64,000 nucleotides of DNA. Origin: Haematobia irritans. Lineage: Eukaryota > Arthropoda > Insecta > Diptera > Muscidae. The position numbers and the translations under genes are program-made. How positions within the stretch are numbered: position 1 is the first letter of the stretch; each line of letters starts with the position of its first letter. A model generated the notes under the pieces. The model did not search any database, was not told the origin of the DNA, and saw only the letters and a list, made by a program, of their open reading frames with translations. Below are positions 20,020 through 30,132 of the stretch, piece after piece. The stretch spans positions 66,606,126 through 66,670,125 of the forward strand of contig NC_134400.1 in the NCBI RefSeq assembly GCF_050003625.1, in the 5' to 3' direction.

Positions 20020-20031
20020 TCTCCCTCCTGG
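20020..20031 (-). other. Gypsy polypurine tract
   Basis: On the minus strand CCAGGAGGGAGA directly precedes the LTR start TGTAACG, the expected plus-strand primer position. Confidence 0.75.
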
Positions 20032-20053
20032 TTGCGGAGACTTTTAGAATTCT

Positions 20054-20505
20054 TCATGTAGACAAATCAATGCTCCGTGGTTTCGGGTAGAGCAATTTAT
20101 TCTTTTTGTACAAAATCCAAACTTCTGAAGAGCGTCGTATGTAGACTTCACATTTCCCAACAGTGGTTTCGACTATGAAACGTGCTCTTCTTCCGGGCTG
20201 AATCGGTTTGATATTTGTTAAGATCTCCTTTATAACGCTGTTGTCCAGGTCTTCAACGTCGCCGTCAATCTCCATATTTATCCCCAGTTCATTTACCAAT
20301 TCGGCTAGGACATCCGTTTTTCGTGGAGTATTTCGTAGCAGATCGTCAATTTTCAGCTTAGGAAGATTAGTCTCTATGGATGTGATTTTAACCTTTGGCG
20401 TATTCCAAGGCGGTTCTATAAGTTGGGTACGTTTCTGTGATTTTTTTCTCTTTCAGTAGAGCTTTTGAACTTTTCACAACTCTTAATAAACTTCGAGTTG
20501 TCCAT
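20054..20505 (-). pseudogene. small ORF downstream of pol in the Gypsy element
   Basis: A minus-strand frame starts at ATG 20503-20505 (MDNSKFIKSCEKFKSS), about 35 bp after the pol stop. It shifts frame in the A7 run near 20441-20447, then is open through IEPPWNTPKVKITS, LAELVNELGINMEIDG, PIQPGRRARFIVETTVG and ends LLYPKPRSIDLST. The total is about 150 residues. It has no signal peptide or membrane segment, so it does not look like env. I recognise no family. Its position between pol and the 3' LTR is where some Gypsy elements carry a third gene. Confidence 0.55.
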
Positions 20506-20538
20506 CCCGTACCGTTCCGTTGTTGTTGTAGGTATATT

Positions 20539-21250
20539 CTAACAATGATAAGGTTTTAAGTCTTTAAGGTGAGCGTTGCCTCGGCCTTTATTATGCACGC
20601 CGTCGTTGAGTTTTACTATCACCGGTGAAATATATTTTTCGACTGTATATGGCCCTTCGAAACGTGGAGCTAACTTCGCTGCGAAGTGATCAGCCGCTTT
20701 AGAGAGAACTCGTTTTTTTTACCAATACTAAGTCGCCTTTTTTAGGTGACCACTCGCGTCGTCTTAGATTGTAGTGGGTTGCCTGGTTTGTGTGTGCGAC
20801 ACTCAAATTATGTTGTACTAATCTAAAAATATTTTGCATGTGTTTGTGTTTCTCATCAGCCTTCATTGTTGTTTCTGTACTCTCTGCACCAGTTCTCTCA
20901 TTGAAGAGAGAATTAGGAAGACGTAGTTTCCTACCTTGAGTTAAATATGCTGGGCTATATTCTGTTGAGCTTTGTTTACTTGAATTTATCGCCAGTGACA
21001 TCTCGGGCAAAAGTTCGTCCCATTTTCTTTGATTTTCTTGGACATATTGTGCCATCATCGTTTTAATCGTACGATTTGTTCTCTCGGTAGGATTCTCGTG
21101 TGGAGAGTATGGTGCTGTAAATTTCTGTATTACGCCAAGAGATTTAAAGTATCGTTGACATTCTCGGCTTGTAAACTGCGCTCCATTACCTGTCAATAAA
21201 ATTTGGGGAGTGCCAAATCGTGCCAATATCCGCTCACGGAAAGCTTTAAT
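20539..21250 (-). pseudogene. Gypsy integrase core and C-terminus, frameshifted
   Basis: It continues pol after a frame break near 21258: FRERILARFGTPQILLTGNGAQF, then YSPHENPTERTNRTIK (catalytic Glu region). Another frameshift lies in the T8 run near 20706-20713, followed by LAPRFEGPYTVEKYIS and a TAG at 20539-20541. The second catalytic Asp, normally in the motif DNG, is Gly here (GGT), so the core is dead even apart from the frameshifts. Confidence 0.85.
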
Positions 21251-23600
21251 GAACGTTTTTGTGGTTGCTTGTTACTGGAATAAACTCGGACCATTTACTG
21301 AATTTGTCGTGGAACACTATCAAGGTGGTATTTCCATGTACTGAACGGGATAGCGGACCCACGAAATCTGCACACAATGTGTGCCATGGCGCAGAAACTT
21401 GTAAAGAGTGCATTTTACCAGCAGGGTTTTGTTGAAGAGGTTTAAAACGTTGGCATTGCATGCATTTTCTCACATACTTTGTTGTATCCCGAAAAATACC
21501 GGGCCAATAGTAAAGTTTAGTAATCCGCGCTATGGTTTTGTTCATACCCAGATGTCCTGAAGTTACTTCATCATGGCACTCCTTTAGAACGCGTTGTCTA
21601 TCTTCCTTAGGTTCCACCAATTTCCAAGGAATGGGATCTTCTTCATTGAAGGCGGATGAGTCATATATGTGCCGTCTCAAATTTCCGTTAATGTCGATTT
21701 GATAATCTGGTAGTTTTTGTGGGTCTTTTCGTATTGTTTCCAACTTAATTGTATACCAAGGGTCGTGAGAAGAATCGTGGTACTTCATGGATTGCAAGAC
21801 AACGGGACTTTCGTTCTTCACAGGTAGTGGTGTTCTTGAGAGACAATCTGCGACAGCATTATATTTTCCGGGCCGATATCGTATCTCATAATCGTATTGT
21901 AGCATTTCCAATGCCCAACGAGCGATCCTCCCTGTCGGAGATTGAATTGAATTGAGCCATTTCAGTGATTGGTGATCGGTGACAATAACGAAATGATACC
22001 CTTCTAAATAATGCCGCATTTTTTGAATACCCCACATAATCGCTAAACATTCTTTTTCCGTGACACTGTAATTTTTTTCTGACTGATTTAGTGTACGGCT
22101 GGCATATGCAATTACCTTTTCTCCATCGTCGAACTCCTGGGTTAGCACAACCCCAAGTCTCACATCACTGGCATCTGTTTGCAGCGTAAAAGTTCGGCTG
22201 AAGTCAGGACACGTTAGAATTGGGGCTTCAGTTAACCTTTTCTTTATTTCCTCAAACGCAGTCATCTGTTCACTACCCCACTGCCACTTCTGATCTTTCT
22301 TTAATAATTTGTTCAAGGGGCTTGTCAGGAGTGAAAAATTAGGTACAAACCTACGGTACCATGATGCCGTATTCAAAAAAGATCTTAATTCTTTGAGAGT
22401 CGTTGGGGCCGGAATGGCAACAACTGCGTTCACTTTTTCTGGATCCGTGTGGATTCCTTGTTGACTAATGACGTGTCCTAGATATTGAATTTTTTTCTTT
22501 GCAAATGTGCATTTTTCTTTATTGATTCTCAATTTTGCCTCAATTAGACGATCAAAAACAATTTTCAAATTCGCTAAGTGTTCGTCGCGTGTTTTACCCA
22601 ATACCACAATGTCGTCTAAATAAGCAAATGCGCAAAATTCTAGTTCTGGACCGATTACAACATCGAGAGCCCTCTGAAATGTGGCTGCCGCAGAATATAA
22701 GCCAAACGGCATCACACGCCATTGAAAAAGCCCACGTCCAGACACCGTAAATGCTGTGTACTGTCTGCTACTTGCTTCCATTGGTATTTGCCAATAACCA
22801 TTACGAAGGTCTATAGTACTGAAATATGTACTATTTCTTAGTTTCTCTAAAATGGAGTTTATTTGATGGATGGGATATGCATCTCTAATGGAGTTCTCAT
22901 TGACCTGTCGGTAATCGACACATAGCCGCCAATCGTTGTTTTTCTTCCGCGCTAACACAATTGGAGAACTGTACGGACTTTTTGACGGCTCTATTTTCTG
23001 GTCCCTAATGAGTTCATCAATTTGTTTATTGATGATTTCTTGCATAGCAGGGTTTCTAGGATAATAGCGTTGACGCAAGGGACGAGAGTGTTTCATTGTG
23101 ATACTGTGTTCTGCAACATTGGAAAGACCCTGTATTTGTTCAAACCTTGGAAGTTCCTTTTCTAAAAAATCGATAACTTCCTGTTCTGCCATCGCGTTCT
23201 CCTGCTCCGCACAGACGGGAACTCGCAATGAGCTAAGTTTTGGGGTGGCGGGGTTATTACCTTGGTCCCTTGGTAATATTCGTAATTCGCAGCCAACTTG
23301 GTTAATAAAATTCATTCCTATCACTATGGGGTCTAGTGATTTTTTTAATACCAGGAATTTGTGATTATAAACTATACCATTCATTACAAACCAAAGATTC
23401 ACTGAGCCTTTTACCCGTACAATTGATTTATCGGCCAAGTGTAGAGTAGCAAATTCTGCTTCTGATAGGTGCAAATTTAACGTTTTAACTTTTGATTCGT
23501 GTATGCATGAATGCGTAGCGCCAGTGTCGATGATAGCAGAAATTTTTTTACCTTTAATCGTTAGCCAAGAACGTAGCCGAAAGTCGTCGTCAATATTCAC
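21246..23600 (-). CDS. Gypsy Pol: protease, RT, RNase H, integrase N-terminus
   Basis: A 784-codon minus-strand frame from ATG 23598-23600. Retropepsin motif IIDTGATHS is near residue 25. RT has RLCVDYRQVNENSI, FSTIDLRNGYWQI and FAYLDDIVVLG with YLDD at 327-330. RNase H has LQTDASDVRLGVVL and VTDHQSLKWL. The integrase zinc domain (H-x-H and CMQC) follows, then WHTLCADFVGPL with the first catalytic Asp. The frame ends prematurely near 21246 by a one-base shift. Gag ends immediately upstream, so this was probably a separately shifted Gag-Pol. Enzymes up to integrase look intact. Confidence 0.92.
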   Translation of the reverse strand: MNIDDDFRLRSWLTIKGKKISAIIDTGATHSCIHESKVKTLNLHLSEAEFATLHLADKSIVRVKGSVNLWFVMNGIVYNHKFLVLKKSLDPIVIGMNFINQVGCELRILPRDQGNNPATPKLSSLRVPVCAEQENAMAEQEVIDFLEKELPRFEQIQGLSNVAEHSITMKHSRPLRQRYYPRNPAMQEIINKQIDELIRDQKIEPSKSPYSSPIVLARKKNNDWRLCVDYRQVNENSIRDAYPIHQINSILEKLRNSTYFSTIDLRNGYWQIPMEASSRQYTAFTVSGRGLFQWRVMPFGLYSAAATFQRALDVVIGPELEFCAFAYLDDIVVLGKTRDEHLANLKIVFDRLIEAKLRINKEKCTFAKKKIQYLGHVISQQGIHTDPEKVNAVVAIPAPTTLKELRSFLNTASWYRRFVPNFSLLTSPLNKLLKKDQKWQWGSEQMTAFEEIKKRLTEAPILTCPDFSRTFTLQTDASDVRLGVVLTQEFDDGEKVIAYASRTLNQSEKNYSVTEKECLAIMWGIQKMRHYLEGYHFVIVTDHQSLKWLNSIQSPTGRIARWALEMLQYDYEIRYRPGKYNAVADCLSRTPLPVKNESPVVLQSMKYHDSSHDPWYTIKLETIRKDPQKLPDYQIDINGNLRRHIYDSSAFNEEDPIPWKLVEPKEDRQRVLKECHDEVTSGHLGMNKTIARITKLYYWPGIFRDTTKYVRKCMQCQRFKPLQQNPAGKMHSLQVSAPWHTLCADFVGPLSRSVHGNTTLIVFHDKFSKWSEFIPVTSNHKNVH

Positions 23601-23623
23601 AATAATAGGGAAAGGTTTGGAAT

Positions 23624-24266
23624 TCAGAGATCCACCACTTCTTCCCTTGGTGAGGGATCTCTTTGATAGTTTTCCGCACTAGCCCTACAGCACTCAATGG
23701 TTTTTATACCCTGTTTCCCACAATCCCAGCAAAAAAGCATAGGTGGGTTCTTGCAATTCTGGCGATGGTGTCCACTTTGACCACAACGATAACAAATGAA
23801 CTTTTTATTGGATGCCACAGCCATCTGAATGGACCTTAACGCTTTCTTTTGTGATAATTCCTCGGCACGTATACTTTCGTATTCTTGCGCTAATGTGATT
23901 AGCTCTCGAAGTTTTGCAAATGACCTTCTAGTGATAAAGAGTTTATACTCTGCTCTACAATTCCGAAAAATTCGTTCTAGCTGTTCGTCCGGTGAAAAGT
24001 TGCTCCACCGCATAAGAGATTGTATGCAAGTTACATAGTCCACGAAACGTTCATTCGGGCGCTGTATGCGGTTTCTAATTTTGTCGTCCAGTGTCTCAAA
24101 AAATTTCACCGGTAAGAAGAATAGCTTAAAATCTTCTGAAAAATCTTCATACGACTCCCAATTTTGTTTATATTTCTATATCAGAGCAACGCGTCACCTT
24201 TTAATAGTTCTGGCATATAGCTGAGAAGGCTGTTGGGTGTTATAGAGTAGCATGCTGCCAATTCTT
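23624..24266 (-). pseudogene. Gypsy Gag: capsid C-terminus and zinc knuckles
   Basis: Minus strand. 24109-23624 is open and reads FFETLDDKIRNRIQRPNERF, RRSFAKLRELITLAQEYE, then CYRCGQSGHHRQNC and FCWDCGKQG, a canonical CCHC knuckle and a partial second. Upstream (24266-24110) capsid-like sequence such as LAACYSITPNSLLSYMPEL continues in other frames, so at least two frameshifts separate it from the N-terminal part. Confidence 0.82.
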
Positions 24267-24626
24267 CTATGCGTTCCAAGAAACACAGTGGTTCTTTACC
24301 ACCCTCGTACTTAACTCCCCATTTGCGTACTTTGTCGCAAGTTTCGGCTTTGCTCTGGCAATATTCTTCGTTGTTACGTAATGGAGACGACGATCTTGAG
24401 GCACGAGGTGTAGGACCTTTAGATCTTTTGTACTTTCAGTAGTTTCATACCTTGCTCTTAGGTTATTAATGAAGAGTGAATGGTCCGGTGGTAATTTTTC
24501 AGTGTCCAAGTACTTCCTAAAACGTACTCGCAACTCTTCGACTGTACCCTCTGATTCCAAGCCCAACTCACTGAGACTTGAACATAAATCGTCTTTTCGC
24601 ATTAAGTTTATAAAAGCGCGGCTCAT
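24267..24626 (-). pseudogene. Gypsy Gag N-terminus with SAP-like motif
   Basis: A 119-codon frame starting MSRAFINLMRKDDLCSSL. The segment LCSSLSELGLESEGTVEELR resembles a SAP-type helix-extended-helix motif seen at the start of some arthropod Gypsy Gags. It ends at a premature stop (CVSWNA); the real protein continues in a different frame. Confidence 0.7.
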
Positions 24627-24700
24627 GGTGAAATCTTCTGTTCCTGTTTTTGTACTCGTAATTATCCTCTTTTCCTATTTATAATTATTCTGTGTTTAAT

Positions 24701-24715
24701 ACTGCTCGGGCGCCA
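24701..24715 (-). other. Gypsy primer binding site (tRNA-Lys-like)
   Basis: On the minus strand TGGCGCCCGAGCAG follows the 5' LTR by two bases. It matches the complement of a tRNA-Lys(UUU) 3' end with one difference. Confidence 0.75.
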
Positions 24716-24717
24716 TT

Positions 24718-25563
24718 TATAAGGATGTTTACCAGGGTAGCCTCGTCGGTTCCACAAAAAAAGAAATATTTGATTCTTTTAATAATTTTTTATTAACAAA
24801 ATATTCCTTTTTTTAAAGTCAAAAAGTCGACTGGGAATCGAAAACACACAGCAGCACAAAAAAAGTGAACCGCCTCCTTCGGTGTTCCTTGCAAGACTCT
24901 CTAAAAAAACAAAGGGCCAAGTATTTCTTAGCAGTCAGTTTCCAATAAAGAAGATTAGGGATATATTAGTGTATTAGTAGACACCAAAACGCCTGGGGAT
25001 CATGGCTGTAAAAACCATGCACAGATACCTGTGCACTACTGGGTAGCCTGGGATCTATGGCCATTGGAACCAGTAGAAACCCTGTGCCCTAATATGCCTG
25101 AGAGGTATGGCTATTAAGACCAGTAGCCTCTCTCTGCACAACTACGTTTAAGTCAGACCTACGTATGTGAGTGAGGCTGTTACCGAAGCCGTTCGTACTT
25201 GCGGCAACTGTCCTCACACGATGACGTGTGAAGTCCGACTAATCGCAAAATGATTATCACTGAGCCACACAGACTGTAGAGATGACTCATATTGTGAGTA
25301 GTTGTGAGAGATTGCATGTAGTCGCGAAATATATTGTGTATAAGAGTGTGAGAGTGTAGAAGAGTATGAAACCTTTACAATAGCAATTATTTACAATAAC
25401 AATCAAAGAGTAGCTGTTGTGTGTTTTCTCTCTCTTTTTATAATTCATTTATACTAATAATGATATTTCAAAAGTGTAAAATAAAATTCAATACAATCCA
25501 TAAAAATAAATTTATATACATATCCATAACGAAATAAATTTATGTAACGAATACTTCGTTACA
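24718..25563 (-). repeat. Gypsy LTR (5' LTR in element orientation)
   Basis: It matches 19186-20019 with a few substitutions and an extra block near 25018-25035. Its inner edge touches the primer binding site. Confidence 0.9.
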
Positions 25564-27036
25564 TGATAAAATGTTCATATTGCCCGGGCCCTGATGGGAT
25601 TCCCAGTAACATCCTCAAATATTGTGCTCATTCTCTTTCGACTGCTCTTTCATTTCTGTTTAATGAATCTTTGCGCACAGGTCACTTTCCTACGTTGTGG
25701 AAGAATTCATTTATCATTCCGCTATTTAAAAATGGAAGCAAGTCAGATATTACGAATTATAGAGGCATTGCTAAATTAAGTGCTATTCCAAAACTGTTGG
25801 AGAAAATTATTTCTGATATTTTGAATCATCAAGTCTCCTCTCTTCTATCGCCTAAACAACACGGCTTCCGCAAATCTTGTTCGACCATAACAAATATCTT
25901 GGAATTGACTACAATGGTTAATAAAGGCTTTAGAGATCGTTTACAGACTGATGTCATTTATACTGATTTTAGTAAGGCGTTTGACAAAGTAAACCATTCA
26001 CTTTTACTGTACAAACTGCATCGCATGGGCTTCAGTGAATTAATGGTATCCTGGTTTGAAAGTTATCTAAAGAATCGTACACAATTTGTAGTATTTGATA
26101 ACATTATTTCAAAATCAATACATGTGCCTTCTGGTGTTCCACAAGGCAGTCATCTTGGCCCTCTATTGTTCTGCTTCTTTATAAATGACCTTCCATCAGC
26201 CATTAAATATGGTTACACTCTCATGTATGCTGACGATGTTAAAATTATAAAGGTTATTCGGAATAGTGATGACCAATCCTTACTCCAATCTGATCTGAAT
26301 AGCATGTACAGATGGTGCTCATCAAATATGATGGAACTGAACATAAGGAAATGCAAGCATATCTCTTTTTTATAGATTAAATTATATCGACACGAATTAT
26401 AACTTGAATGGCACAACGCTTGAAACTTTTGAATCCTTTAAAGATCTTGGAATACTTTTGGATCGCAGGCTAAATTTTAGATCTCACATTTCTATGACTG
26501 TAAATAAGGCCTATGGATCATTTGGATTTGTCATGCGCTGGAGTAAGGAATTTTCTGACCCATTTGTTACAAGAAACTTATATACTTCACTTGTGCGTCC
26601 TATCCTGGAATATGGATCTGTAATTTGGGACCCACAGTACCAAATTCATTGCAATCGTATTGAATCTGTTCAGAAACAATTTTTACTGTTTTGTTTACGT
26701 CGGAATAACTGGACACCTCAAACCTTGCAAAGAAAGACTATCGCTCATCAAATTACCTACACTGAAAAGTAGACGTACCATGCTGAATATCTGTTTTACG
26801 GTTGATTTAATTAACGGAAGATTTAAATCTGACTTCTTATTAACAGCATATCATTCAATGTACCCTTTACACCTACCCACAACTTTGAACTGCTCCACAT
26901 TGAATACTTTCGAACGAACTTTGAAAACAACGATCCACTTCGCCGTCTTTGTAATGAATTCAATAAATTTTATTATTATCTTGTCAGAAAAGAAATACAA
27001 TGTAAAGAAAAAGATAACATTATTATTAAATACTTG
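25564..27036 (+). pseudogene. CR1-like ORF2 piece 4: RT palm, thumb and C-terminus
   Basis: It resumes the LINE at IKCSYCPGPDGIPSNILKYC, then NYRGIAKLSAIPKLLEKI, HGFRKSCSTI, DFSKAFDKVNH, GVPQGSHLGPLLF and MYADDVKI (catalytic YADD at 26226-26237). Frameshifts occur in the T-run near 26367, near 26725 and near 26925. After them the sequence still reads GTTLETFESFKDLGILLDRR, VRPILEYGSVIWDP, and NDPLRRLCNEFNKFYYYL near the C-terminus. No RNase H domain. The 3' UTR ends in an A/TAAA-rich tail. Confidence 0.88.
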
Positions 27037-27179
27037 ATATATTAACAAACGATATGTATATAATGTAATATATTACTATTAGTCTGTAAGGGTTTAATCC
27101 ATAGATGAAAATAATAAAAAAAAATAAATAAAATAGATAGAAATGAATGGGAGCTGTTTAGTGCGGATGTCTTAGGACG

Positions 27180-27460
27180 CTGAAACATAGAAGTACTTAA
27201 AAATAATATTATGTTTGTTTTATGTGAACATATAATATGTTTGGAAGCATCTACTCCATATTTTAGTTTTATATGTTCAAGCATATTGAGTCCAAAAATA
27301 TTGTATGCTAGGAAGAATTTTCTCCCCAAGAAGATTGTGCTCATTCCCTCACATAATTTTCACTTCCACGAATTTTTTAGTTCTTGGCACTTTTTTCTGT
27401 AATACAAATAATGTTGAAGAAATTATTCAATTTTATAATTTTTTTTTAAATTTTACCTTT
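27180..27460. repeat. CATATTATGTTTGGA-type repeat, copy a
   Basis: It contains ATGTGAACATATAATATG, AAAAATATTGTATGCT and TTTTAGTTCTTGGCACTTTT, all found again at 42480-42800. Short palindromic CATATTATG motifs recur. No coding capacity. Confidence 0.6.
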
Positions 27461-27462
27461 CA

Positions 27463-27535
27463 CCTGGACGGAGAATCGAGCCGGGAACCATGCAATTTCT
27501 AAGCCAACACACTGCCACTGGGCTACGTAGCTGTT
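27463..27535 (-). other. tRNA-like sequence
   Basis: On the minus strand GTAGCCCAGTGGCAGTGTG resembles an A box and GGCTCGATTCTCC a B box, with roughly tRNA spacing. A decayed relative lies at 44825-44880. It is a retroposed tRNA-like head rather than a working gene, because the acceptor stem is not convincing. Confidence 0.4.
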
Positions 27536-27640
27536 ATAGTCACCAATAGACAGTTATCGTTATAAGTTACATTTATATAGCATAGTTTGCAGCGCCCACG
27601 AGCCGATACAAACAAAACATTATTCAACAGAAACATATAT

Positions 27641-27725
27641 TTGTTGGCCACGTGGAACAGTGGTTAGCATGTCCTCTTTACATGCAAAGGGTCCTGGGTT
27701 CAATCCCTGCTCCGACCGAACACCA
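27641..27725 (+). mobile_element. tRNA-headed SINE 5' part, copy 1
   Basis: GGCCACGTGGAACAGTGGTT begins a tRNA-like head, with B box GGGTTCAATCCC and then CCGACCGAACACCAA. The SINE head at 41262 has the same plan and ends CGACCGAACACCAA. The body is lost after a T-rich run. Confidence 0.6.
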
Positions 27726-28120
27726 ATTTTTTTATTTTTTTTATTTTTTTGTATTTATATTTATATATTATTGTATTAAATTTTTGCAATGAAACTTCGA
27801 AATGTGTGTTATTAAAGATTTACAGTCAGAAAATAACAGAAATTTTCGAAGAAATTCAAAGACTCTACCAAAAGAATTTTACAATATACACATAAATTTA
27901 TTCAGGCGTGAACTATTTTTTACTATCATTTAAATGCATTTAAAATTTCTCGCATTTCTAAATACAAATAACGAATAATTTTGTACTTAATTTCATTTTT
28001 ACCTTTAGGGCCGAATTTAAGTTGGAATTATCGCTCTAAAATGGCCATGTTTTCACGTTTTAGTTTCTTTTATAATTCATTTTAAAGCAAAGAAACTTTT
28101 TCAATTGTTGCTTTGGATTG
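27726..28120. other. unassigned AT-rich stretch
   Basis: No ORF or repeat I can name; only A/T-rich runs. Confidence 0.5.
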
Positions 28121-28422
28121 AGTTTTGCCGCTAAAATGAAGAAAAAATTAGCGGCAAAACTCGCTTTTATTTTTGAAAGTGTACGTCAACTCAGCTTGGA
28201 CTACTTATTAATAAAGAGGAACTAAAGTTATTTTTTTCTGAAGATCACTTTGTAATTTTTATATATTTTCCACTGTTTTTTTTTTTAATTTCCTTTCTTG
28301 CTAAATATTTTGACTTACTCGTCGTACATTCCGATTTCATTTGTCGAACCAACAAACAAGATTTTGCCCATAATGCCAAAATGTGGTATCACAATGGACT
28401 GAATAGTCTAAGTGAGCCTGAT

Positions 28423-28483
28423 ACATCGGGCTGCCACCTAACCTAATGCCAACATTAGGTTAGGTTAGGTGGCAGCCCGATGT
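28423..28483. repeat. hairpin from (CCTAA)n-tailed inverted repeat, copy 1
   Basis: ACATCGGGCTGCCACCTAAC is followed after a short loop by its reverse complement (GTTAGGTGGCAGCCCGATGT). The arms are about 26 and 31 bases and differ by one CTAAC unit. Confidence 0.85.
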
Positions 28484-28807
28484 CCACACATACTCAAATT
28501 GATGCTCTCAAGTCAAAAACACATGCTGTTTTTTTAATGTATATTCTTCTGGTTCCGAATGTCTATTCTCTTTATTCCGAATACGCTATTTAATGTTCAA
28601 ATTAAATAATATTTATACTTAAGCATATCCAATTTTTGGCGAAGCTTTATTAATATATTTTTTTTCTGAAGATCCATTTGTAATTTTTATATATTTTCCA
28701 CTGTTCTTTTTTTAATTTCCTTTCTTTGACGAACCAACAAACAAGATTGTGCCCATAATGCCAAAATGTGGTATCACAATGGACTGAATAGTCTAAGTGA
28801 GCCTGAT

Positions 28808-28873
28808 ACATCGGGCTGCCACCTAATCTAACCTAATGCCAACATTAGGTTAGGTTAGGTGGTAGCCCGATGT
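28808..28873. repeat. hairpin, copy 2
   Basis: Same structure as 28423-28483 in the second half of the duplication, with a few changes (CTAATCTAACC; GGTAGCCCG), so the duplication is not brand new. Confidence 0.8.
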
Positions 28874-29539
28874 CCACACATACTCAAATTGCTGCTCTCA
28901 AGTCAAAAACACATGCTGTTTTTTTAATGTATATTCTCCTGTTTCCGAATGTCTATTCTCTTTATTCCGATTACGCTCTTTAATGTTCAAATTAAATAAT
29001 ATTTAGACTTAAGCATATCCAATTTTTGGCGAAGCCTTATTAATATGCCAAGCGCATAGCCAAAACAACTGAACACGTAAAACAGTTTTCCGAAACAACA
29101 TACAGTTTCAAAAAATTGCTCTCTTTTAATTCTCTCGCTGTGTTATGTTGATATCTTTCGCCAACCCTCCCGGGTTCTTTCTCTATACTCTCTCTGTCTC
29201 TGTCGCTCCCTGAATAAAATATCACAACATATATATGTTTACTCAAAATTTGAAAATTTTTATATGTTTACAATCACACATATTAGTTTTATGAAACATT
29301 CTTGTCCTAAACATAATATATTCTAACATATTAACATATGTGTCCCAAACATTTAATGCTAGTTTAGGAACATTACATTTTTGCACTTAAATATATTGTG
29401 TTTAAAAATTGTACCCGAAACACATTTTGTTTATATCGGAACATATAAAAACATATTTTTCTAACAGTGAGGGTTTACAAATATTTAGATAGTGCTAGAG
29501 GAAAATATTACTTAACTGATCTGGTGGTGTTACTTGGAA

Positions 29540-29990
29540 GGGGTGCATGAAATATATCGTTGTCCTTAATTTTCGGGAATGAATCTTTAACAAAATGGTC
29601 TCGCTTATGAGACATATATCGATATTTCTTTCGTATTAAAAGTACCGAAGTCCATCTATGTTTTTCAAGATACCATTTGCATTCCACTGCACAATTATTA
29701 TTAAAGTGTATTGAAAAAGTTTTCTTACAACAAGCTTAAGGGTTGTCTAAACACTTGTTAAATGATCCAATTCACTCCAATTTGGATAGGATTTTTGAAA
29801 GGATATTTTCGTGGGTAGCTTTTTGTGCATTTACCTATTGATCGTTATTGCTTTTAATAGTGTCAGACTACAGATTAGTTGTTCTGTGTTGACTAGTTTT
29901 TGATGTATTTTGCGAGGTAGTTTTCATTTTTTGTTCCCTTTTCGGCGCTTTCCGGTCCTTTTTTAGTTTTTTTTTTTTTTCATTTAAATT
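29540..29990 (-). pseudogene. Jockey-like LINE fragment: ORF1 end and endonuclease start
   Basis: On the minus strand, IIVQWNANGILKNIDGL, a stop, YERNIDICLISET and then (shifted) SFPKIKDND form the first blocks of a Jockey endonuclease. Upstream sequence (about 29990-29730) contains PNWSELDHL and a basic K/R-rich stretch that may be the ORF1 end. It is the part of the protein just before the fragment at 13587-13915 and shares flanking sequence with it (TTATTAAAGTGTATTGA). Confidence 0.7.
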
Positions 29991-30132
29991 CTTACTACGC
30001 ACTTAAAAATGCATTCCAGATGATGTCGAGCAACTGCAACGAAATCTTTTCAAGTTCAAAAGTTCCAAACGCCAATCGCGGATTAAGGAGCTTCAAAAGT
30101 TTTCGAAGTTCCAGAACATAACATCTTGAGAC

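Larger units (their letters stand above)
19186..25563 (-). mobile_element. Gypsy/Ty3-type LTR retrotransposon
   Basis: Two direct terminal repeats of about 834 and 846 bp (19186-20019 and 24718-25563) enclose minus-strand gag, pol and an extra ORF. The minus-strand 5' LTR is the right-hand one. A tRNA-Lys-like primer site lies at its inner edge and a purine tract at the inner edge of the other. The insertion splits the LINE between MEKI and KCSYCPGPDG. Flanks share GAT (AGAT versus TGAT), an imperfect short target duplication. Confidence 0.92.
14738..27110 (+). mobile_element. CR1-like LINE split by three later insertions
   Basis: ORF1 (14832-15770) and ORF2 pieces at 15755-16810, 17355-17479, 18970-19185 and 25564-27036 read in the expected order: endonuclease, linker, RT palm, thumb and C-terminus. 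They are separated by an AT-rich insertion (16811-17354), a TIR element (17480-18969) and a Gypsy element (19186-25563). A TAAA-rich tail near 27105-27135 marks the 3' end. The PHD-type ORF1 followed by an EN-RT ORF2 without RNase H fits the CR1/T1 group; this clade call is by appearance only. The left end is uncertain. Confidence 0.8.
28120..29470. repeat. composite repeat with 400-bp tandem duplication
   Basis: A segment near 28235-28640 (TTCTGAAGATC...CCAATTTTTGGCGAAGC) is repeated at about 28670-29040. Each copy contains the SINE/LOA tail GTGGTATCACAATGGACTGA followed by a hairpin. A perfect short palindrome GAGTTTTGCCGCTAA...TTAGCGGCAAAACTC lies at 28131-28170. The right part (29040-29470) has Ser/Arg-codon-like CT repeats and CATATTATG motifs. 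Much of the unit reappears inverted at 40150-40935 and in part at 52160-52350. Confidence 0.7.

Noticed and set aside
27641..27725. Functional tRNA gene
   Set aside because: A and B boxes are present but acceptor and T stems do not pair properly, and the downstream text matches the SINE head at 41262.
28440..28475. CCTAA/TTAGG runs as interstitial telomere
   Set aside because: Only two to four units, always at the ends of LOA/SINE tails or in their hairpins.
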